Assembly (NCBI GenBank): GCA_013365325.1
Contig: JABVXV010000114.1
Span: 109,033-173,032, forward strand
DNA from: Dipetalonema caudispina
Lineage: Eukaryota; Nematoda; Chromadorea; Rhabditida; Onchocercidae
Length of the DNA stretch: 64,000 nucleotides
Direction of reading: 5' to 3'
A model generated the notes under the pieces. That model was not told where the DNA came from and made no database searches. It worked only from the letters and a program-made list of their open reading frames with translations. Position numbers and translations under genes: made by a program. Of this stretch, positions 57,385 to 64,000 are shown piece after piece. Position 1 is the first letter of the stretch. Each line of letters opens with the position of its first letter.

Positions 57385-58780
57385 TTAGAAATGATATCTG
57401 AAGATGAAGGAAAATTCAATATAGAAGCTAATGATATCGTATAATTTATCATCACGTCTCGTGTCATCAATATGATCCATTCTCTCGGACTATGATTATT
57501 ACGCGACATCTCACTTTTTCAATACAAAGGAAGATGTAACAGTAGGTGGGATTACGTTCTTCATTCATTCTGTTTACCATTACCCATTATCACTAAATAA
57601 TCTATAAATGATAACGAGATCATATGTGAAACATGATAAAGACGAAATCACAGTGGATCACGATAATCTGATAAGGAAATACCTTTATGATAATGTTGAC
57701 AGATGTTTTAGGCATCTTTTACACGAGTGTTGTTGAACTGATACGATCTGGAATCATACCAACCAGACCTAACCAGTGACGACCATCTTAAATCACATTT
57801 TCTCATATGTTAAACTGTAAAATCATTCCTTTTTTAAATCTTCAAACAAAAATTCCCGAAAAAGTTGCAAGTAAATATGTATTCAGCAGACTAATACAAG
57901 AGTAAATTAACATATTAATTACCAACTAATTATCTCTATAAGCTACAAAGCAAACATCACTATCTTTGGACGAAGGTCATCGCAATGTGAGCATTAACCT
58001 GGATGACAACTTTTTTTTTTCAGTCATTTGTAGAGTTTAAGTTAGATAGCCAGAAACAATTGTTATTAGGATTCTATCTCATATCAATTGGCAATGAATT
58101 CTTCCTTTTCCATGTATTTATTATTCCGTTTAAAGAAGGAAGGATATTTTATGTATATATGCTTCATATTTCAGAATTCTACTTCAAATTCGACAAGAAT
58201 GTGGAATAGTTTTGGCTCAGTTTGTTCAGCAAAGGATTAACAAACGATGTTTGAATTTTTGATCAACCGACGCTTTCTACTACTTGGTACTATCATCACT
58301 TTGTAGGTTTCCTTCCTAAAATATGTTAATCGATCCTTGACATCGGATTACAGCCCTAGATTACTAATCTAAGAGATTTAGATTGATAATCGTCAAGGTG
58401 TTTCATTTCGTCCATTGATACCGTTATTTATTTCTCTAAGGCTTCTAATTAAATTGGACTGAATTAGATAACTATAATTTGAGAAATAGATTACTATTGG
58501 AGTTACCGAAATATTCATCTCATTTTGGCATTTTACGATCATTGCAGGTCGTTCCATTTGAAGACATCATAAACCATTCCTTTTGATATCTTGTTAAAAG
58601 GGTTACAGATGTTAAATATATATGTACTGCTATGTATTTGCATGTTTATTCAATTATTTTATGATAATTTGTCGTATCATTATGCATTTTAAAGTTTGGT
58701 AAATACTTCAGCTGTTTCGAATCTAAAAGTGGAATTTGGAAGGGAAAAAATATTGATTCGATTTTACGGGTCCCATTTTT
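57385..58780. other. Divergent intergenic region (ACSF3-like and JTB)
   Basis: 1.4 kb of AT-rich DNA between two opposed 5' ends, presumably promoters of both. No exon-like stretch was supported. Confidence 0.5.
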
Positions 58781-60019
58781 ATGCTTTTAATAGTTGCACA
58801 TAATTTCCGATATCCTGAACGGTAGGTGTGTTCATCTCTCTTGGTATTTTGAGTTGTAGGATAAAGCATAACAGTTCCTCAAGTGTGAATGAAATAGAAA
58901 GAAAGCTTTCAAAAGAAATCTCTTTTCAGAGTTACGTTTATATTTTTTGTTTGTATATATCGACTGGAAAATGTTTACGATGGTGATTTTGTGCTGAAGA
59001 AGTTCGTTGCGTGGAATGTTCAGCAAAATACGATAAAAGGTGTATCTCGAGCTGTCCAGCTGGTAAGAGTTTAGTTAACAGCTTATTAGTACTATGATGG
59101 TGAATATTGGACTCTAACTTGAAAATAAATCAGATTGACTCTACGGAGAATAACTGTTCGAAATGTGTCATAAATAGCATATTAAAATAATTTTTTCATC
59201 TCGTAAAATGCTTCTTATGTAAGAATCCTTTGTTTGATTGCAGTTAATTGATACAAAAAGAAAAAAATTAAGGTCTCTAATGGAAGTACTCCAAAACTAC
59301 CGGATCATATGTGCTACAAAAATGAACCATTCGTCGTTCTAGAAAGCTGCATCGCGTGCTCTCAGTTTGAGCAAAATGCTGTAAGAGCAGGTATTTTATT
59401 TATGGATTGAATTAATTTCTTTTTAATTGAACTTCCAGAAAACGATATGTATTTCGATAGAAAACACTTAGAAAGCCTTGTAGTTTTTCTCTCATTAATA
59501 GATAAATGGGCAAATCGAATTCGTAACACTGTCCAATTAACTGTCTCTTGAATTTGTACTTCATGGTTTTCCTGCCTGTCTGGACCTCTTTGCGAACACC
59601 TGAGCTACCTACTTAAACTCTGATCGTCTAACCTACCTCATTAATGAATCCATAAGTATAATCTTTCTGATCCGGAAAAAAGATAAATTCGAAAGAGACA
59701 GTTCTGGAAGGAAGCCAAATCCGTTATTATTCAGATGAAGAAATACATTTCCAGTGCGCTTTATGAATGTATTTTGCAAAAATTTTGAATTTTTGCAGCT
59801 TATTGTCTTGAAACTGGTTTCTATGATAAAGTGAACTGTACGCGAAGTAAACACATTGGGTTGAAGCCGTGCTATGAAATGACAAGTCAGTCTACACAGT
59901 TTAATTTGTTTACATTGTTATGTGCTTTCTGTTCTATTGCTAGCTATGGCTTTTTGAATTGGAGGCAAAATGTGCTTCGCAAACAAGGCTTTATGAGAAT
60001 ACAGAATCAGTTTAATTAA
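58781..60019 (+). CDS. JTB (jumping translocation breakpoint) family membrane protein
   Basis: JTB is a small single-pass membrane protein linked to mitochondria, midbody and Aurora B/chromosomal passenger function. The two 3' exons are firm: 59273-59390 and 59799-60019 (stop TAA). They give the family pattern: CYKNEPFVVLESCIACSQF, YCLETGFYDKVNCT, KPCYEM, a membrane segment FNLFTLLCAFCSIASYGFLN, then the basic tail RQNVLRKQGFMRIQNQ. Human JTB has the same Cys layout and an RQRQLDRKALEKVRKQ tail. The 5' part is tentative: 58781-58821 (MLLIVAHNFRYPER) and 58930-59062 (with VTFIFFVCIY) join in phase, total 170 residues versus 146 in human. The acceptor at 59271-59272 is weak (A-rich upstream). 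The N-terminus should be a signal peptide, and the proposed one is mediocre. AATAAA is at 60459-60464. Confidence 0.8.
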
Positions 60020-60458
60020 TCTTACTATTTTTCACTTAGCGAATATTCTCAATGTTCGCAATTTTTGGTTTGGGAATCTTTAAGAGATTCTAAGGTATTA
60101 ACTGTTAAGTTATTGTATTCTTAGATCAAGCTGGCAATGATTGTATATGTATGGCAGGTAACCTGTAAAGGTACAAGGCTAACTAAAAGCAATCACATAA
60201 GGTGTGGAATGATCTCGCAGCTGTAACTTCTGTCAGACACTGCGTGTATTAAATGCGTTAATTGAAATTCAAGTGAAAATAAGAATACATGAATCTTACT
60301 TTTTTTTTTTAATTCATAGTTATTCATTTGTTAGAGTCTTTTTTGTTTTTACTGTAAACAGAAGTGATTGTTGTTTTTTTGTAGTGGCGAAATATGTGCT
60401 CACAGAAATGGTTTTGGTTTCTTAGTTTTGTGGTTTATTAAAATTATTTTATATACCT

Positions 60459-60464
60459 AATAAA
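60459..60464 (+). terminator. Poly(A) signal AATAAA, JTB gene
   Basis: AATAAA lies 440 nt after the JTB stop, within CCTAATAAAGCG. Confidence 0.5.
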
Positions 60465-60764
60465 GCGTTTGTGTTTCAATCACTGATACATAACTTTTTA
60501 TAAATATAGTTGTCATAGGATGACTAAATGATGAGAACTCCAGATTTGTCCGAATGAGGAAGAAATTTTATACGTCGTGGAAACGCCAATTTACTGATTT
60601 CCGAGACATATTTTTCTTCAGTTCTTACATTTTTCTGATTTTCAACATGTAGGCAACTAATTTTTGTGATAGTTCTACCGGTAACTAAATTTTGACTGGG
60701 AAAAAAAAAGGAAAAACCGATTTCTTACGAGAACATTGTTGTTTTGAAGGAATCTTAACAACAA

Positions 60765-61040
60765 TTATTTCGACTTTTGAATTAACTTAGAAGTGTAGTG
60801 TTGTGTGAATTTAATGAAGCCAAATGCATTTTTGAATTTATTGAAAGTTAACTGAAGTGACTTCAAGGGAGTATTACTTTCAAGTCGGTTCCAATATACA
60901 GTGATGGACAGGTATTCCAAGTGTTCTACGTCGAATTTTACGTAGTACTTGGTGTCTTTGTTTGTTGTCAGTCCAATTTCATGTTTGTTTTGCATTCTAT
61001 TTCTTATTGCGACACGTAAATGTTGCAACGTACCATTCAT
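60765..61040 (-). CDS. Possible small single-exon frame, 91 codons, unrecognised
   Basis: An open frame from ATG 61040 to TAA 60765 encodes a basic protein (MNGTLQHLRVAIRNRMQNKH; later DVEHLEYLSITVYWNRLES) with no low-complexity bias, lying between the 3' ends of JTB and ACBP. No family likeness and no splice or poly(A) evidence. It may be chance. Confidence 0.25.
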   Translation of the reverse strand: MNGTLQHLRVAIRNRMQNKHEIGLTTNKDTKYYVKFDVEHLEYLSITVYWNRLESNTPLKSLQLTFNKFKNAFGFIKFTQHYTSKLIQKSK

Positions 61041-61191
61041 TTATACATTATTCAGTTAATATTTTCATGCGTTTAAATGATATAAAAGATTTCATGAAAC
61101 TTTTTGGACGAAAAACATCCATTTATACTTCCAAAAATGGATACAAAAAAAAAGCATTTGCTAAGGATCCTTCGTCTCTTTAAATTCGGTA

Positions 61192-61197
61192 TTTATT
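61192..61197 (-). terminator. Poly(A) signal AATAAA for ACBP (TTTATT on + strand)
   Basis: Reads AATAAA on the minus strand about 45 nt after the ACBP stop. Confidence 0.5.
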
Positions 61198-61240
61198 TTT
61201 TCAACAAAAAGTGGTGACACAGATATTATTGCAACGATAA

Positions 61241-62318
61241 TCATTCTGCTTTAATCAAGGCAACTTTCTCTAGCAGCATGGGATCAATTTGCTGAAGCCA
61301 TTCGTCCACATTCATCGTTCTCGACATCTTACCCACAATCTGTTTTACCAAATTAATGTATTTCTTTTTTGCCTCGTCCGATGACATTTCACTTAATTTT
61401 TTCCACGCTTCCCTGCAAATTAGCAAACTGCAACCGTAAGTCTTTGTTTCCAATACATCCCTCCGTTTCCGTTTAAGTGGAGGGCTATTGGACCTTCCCC
61501 CTGTTCAAAGTCCCGGAATGCAACATGTGTTCGATAGAAATTTTCAAATGATTCCTTAGTTCTTCATTCCTGTTTTCTCTGAAAGTAATTTTTGGCATTT
61601 CAAATTAAAAAGAAAAAAAACGGATGAAACTGAATAGAAACCATTTTGCTTTCTCGACAAAATTCAGGAAACCTGGTTGTGGCTTTTTATTCTTACCCTT
61701 CGTTGCTTGTTTGTACAGAGAATAAAACATAAGTTTTTCATCATTCGTTGATACCATTGGACCTACAACATCTATTATTTCATTGAACAAACATTCACTT
61801 TTGTATACCCTAATTCATGGAAATTTTTATAAACAAAGCTGATTGTACACTTAATACTGTTCCATAATCATGCAATGTAGTAATGCTAGCACAACTGCGT
61901 TATGTTGAAAGAAAGTTATATTAATGATTTGGATCATCTTGTCGTTACTAAATACAGATTTCGATTTCATTTTGTAGACTTCCTTAAATACCATTTCGAT
62001 TTTTGAGTGTTGATCAATCGGTTTCAACCTTAAATCGTTCTATTAAATTCAATAAAATTAATCCATTAAACATATTGCGTTAGCGTCTTCTCCATAGCTA
62101 ACAAGCCCTCAGCTATTTGCTGAAATATTTTATTAGAATTTTTTAAGAAAACAAGCCTTAGGCCTTAACAATAGCAACCTATTACACAGCAAAATCTGTA
62201 ATTGTTGAAGATACAAACATTTAACATATAAATGGCAGAAGGAATGAAATCTTTACCAGTTTTCGGCATTTTTTGCACAATATTTGCAGCAGCCTGGAAT
62301 TTTTCTTCTATTGACATT
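61241..62318 (-). CDS. Acyl-CoA-binding protein, with apparent frameshift in exon 1
   Basis: ACBP binds long-chain acyl-CoA in the cytosol. Exons, minus order: 62318-62257, 61762-61642 and 61412-61241 (stop TGA). Joined with one base removed it gives 117 residues. Exon 1 starts [13 protein letters not shown]. After this the frame must change by one base to read VQKMPKTG, the conserved helix-1 end (usual form: LPKNG). Exons 2 and 3 are clean: [40 protein letters not shown] with the Tyr/Lys of the acyl-CoA site, [19 protein letters not shown], and an acidic C-terminal extension of about 30 residues, longer than classic ACBP (about 86). The extra base appears to be a T in an ATATTTGTG context near 62279-62286. 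It may be an assembly error or true damage. Start choice follows the family N-terminus. Confidence 0.85.
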
Positions 62319-63277
62319 CTGAAAACGCTCTTCTGATTGACGAGATGATTTTTCTTGTCTCAGCAGATATTTCCCTCTATTGCAACTATTTGAAGCTACC
62401 ACTTGGAATTAATGTTCTGGTAATACAACTAAGACTGAGTGAATTCAAATGTAAAATACTTTAACGGATTATAAAGATGCCAAAACTGATTATAATCAGG
62501 ATATGCTGTATAGTAGAAAAAGTAAGTGAAGGCATGTGATAGATGGAAAAGGCATAGATGACAGGCAAAACGCTGATAAGAAAAGGTCGAAAGAGCAGTA
62601 AGATAGGCAATGGTTGAATAAAAATTTTATCCATAAACAGGTCTTCCCATTTGCTAATTGCCATTGGTTTCTTATTTCTGATCTGATTTCAAATTATTTT
62701 CGTTAATTTATCATGAATTTAACCCAGAATCAAGAGACCTTCTCATTTCTGTAATCTTCTTAGAAACTTGACTCTTTTATAAATCCATCCTTTTCATCGG
62801 AATCGGCTAATCGTCACTATTCTCAAAGTTATTGTGCCCATCATTATTTCCAATTTCAGCAAATTGCGTTTATCATTCGGTATGCTTATTACTTCAACAA
62901 AGAAGCAAATAAGTGTCGAGACATCTGATAAGTGCTGATAATAACAATTGATACCTTCTCTGACTTGCCATCCCTTTACGCTATTCATACGTGAAACACA
63001 GATAATGTTCATTACGGATCGAATAGTTCCAGTCATACTGCACACTATTAAATTTTAGCTAGCATATTTAAAGAAGGTTATGAAAGAAATTCTGTTTAAA
63101 AATGAGTCAAAAATGAAGTTATGATGGTCAGTACATTCCTCACAGACAAAAAGATGTAACACATACACATACATATACATACACACACACACACACACAC
63201 ACACATACATACATACATATATACAGACACAATATAGACATGGACAAAGAATCGATGACAGCAACTAATCAGAGTTT
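62319..63277. other. Intergenic, with CA repeat
   Basis: Upstream of ACBP. Contains a CA/TACA repeat at about 63160-63229. No exon chain was supported. Confidence 0.5.
63160..63229. repeat. (CA)n / (TACA)n microsatellite
   Basis: A CA run flanked by TACA units. Confidence 0.9.
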
Positions 63278-63566
63278 ATGAATTTATTATCAAGAATAAG
63301 AAAGAGAAGGAAATTATTAACTGGGGATGATAAGGTAAGTAAAGTTATGCTGATAGATTACCTTCATCCAACAAGTTTTTCATTTCTTTCTTTCAGTTTA
63401 TCAAAGACAAATAACTCCCCAGACAATATCGTTCCGTTTTCCGCACTTCCCGACAGCTATCATCGAAGAATTTCAAAATTATTTGCAAAATAAATTGTTT
63501 GCTAACAAAGAAAGAGTTATTGAGAAAACGCTTGCTAATCTCAATTCTGCATGTAACATTTCCTAA
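63278..63566 (+). CDS. Weak candidate: small two-exon gene, unrecognised
   Basis: ATG at 63278 opens a basic segment MNLLSRIRKRRKLLTGDDKV. A donor (GTAAAG) at 63339 joins in phase to an acceptor TTTCTTTCAG ending at 63397. The second exon reads RQITPQTISFRFPHFPTAII and later LQNKLFANKERVIEKTLANL, stopping at 63564-63566. About 77 residues. The stronger donor 4 nt earlier would lead to a quick stop. No family likeness. Confidence 0.25.
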
Positions 63567-64000
63567 TTGCAAGACTCTATGTTTAATTAAATTTGCGTCA
63601 ATATTTCTTCTATCGAACCTGACCCGTACTCTTATATTAATCAATCTGGTAATCTTGTCAATGGTGTCTAGAGTAATATATTAACGTCATTTTGCATTTT
63701 GAATCCCTGAAGTATTTTAAGCTCTTGAAACTTCATTTTCTGACAAACATTCCGATATAAAACAGCACCAAAACAATTACTGTCGATAGCAGCAGTCGAT
63801 TTATGCGACTTCATAAGACAACGATCAATCATTTCGTCGTATTCGTGACAGAACTGCCATTTTCTATCAGTTGAGGATTTTTATTTTGTTGCAATCTAAA
63901 CACAGTGCCTAGTCCTGATGACACCGTGTAAATCCCTTGATTTAACTTTCCTGGCCTTAAATACTTCATTTATTTCCTTTATCGATGATAACTCTCAAAT

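Overview
The window is eukaryotic DNA from a nematode, most likely a filarial or related spirurid worm. This is inferred, not proven. The DNA is AT-rich. Genes are cut into many small exons (about 40-250 nt), introns are usually 100-600 nt, and most acceptors end in TTTCAG or TTTTAG. Intergenic DNA carries TA, TGTA, CA and poly-T tracts. I saw no bacterial-style operons, no CRISPR, no rRNA and no convincing tRNA. Gene models were made by hand from splice phase and remembered family motifs. No alignment was run.

Layout. 1-2957 (+): 3' part of gamma-tubulin. 4320-6701 (-): two stretches that look like damaged or unusually spliced genes. 7131-10930 (+): proteasome deubiquitinase USP14. 11650-12201 (+): C-terminal exons of an unknown gene, followed about 130 bp later by the cis-prenyltransferase DHDDS (12330-14677, +), possibly an operon pair. 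14907-18993 (-): Golgi pH regulator GPHR/GPR89, tail to tail with DHDDS with poly(A) signals that cross. 20127-22084 (-): a small coiled-coil protein, head to head with a SKA1-like kinetochore protein (22543-24797, +). 26011-28995 (+): the SRCAP/SWR1 subunit ZNHIT1, with a perfect 32-bp foldback in intron 1. 30713-31679 (+): an unknown small gene with a frame-changing middle exon. 34218-38096 (+): FAM43-like PTB adaptor. 41088-46403 (-): the Hippo co-activator YAP. 46.4-53.0 kb: repeat-rich intergenic DNA. 53011-57384 (-): ACSF3-like acyl-CoA synthetase. 58781-60019 (+): JTB. 61241-62318 (-): acyl-CoA-binding protein with an apparent one-base frameshift in exon 1. The last 1.7 kb holds only a weak small-gene candidate.

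The genes are mostly conserved single-copy housekeeping and cell-division genes: microtubule nucleation (gamma-tubulin), kinetochore attachment (SKA1), midbody/chromosomal passenger function (JTB), proteasome function (USP14), dolichol synthesis (DHDDS), Golgi ion balance (GPHR), chromatin (ZNHIT1), growth control (YAP) and acyl-CoA metabolism (ACSF3, ACBP). I saw no defence island, selfish cassette or cluster pointing to a new multi-gene system. The most interesting items are the degenerate first WW domain of YAP, the long intronic foldback, the ACBP frameshift, the damaged genes beside gamma-tubulin, and the unidentified small genes.
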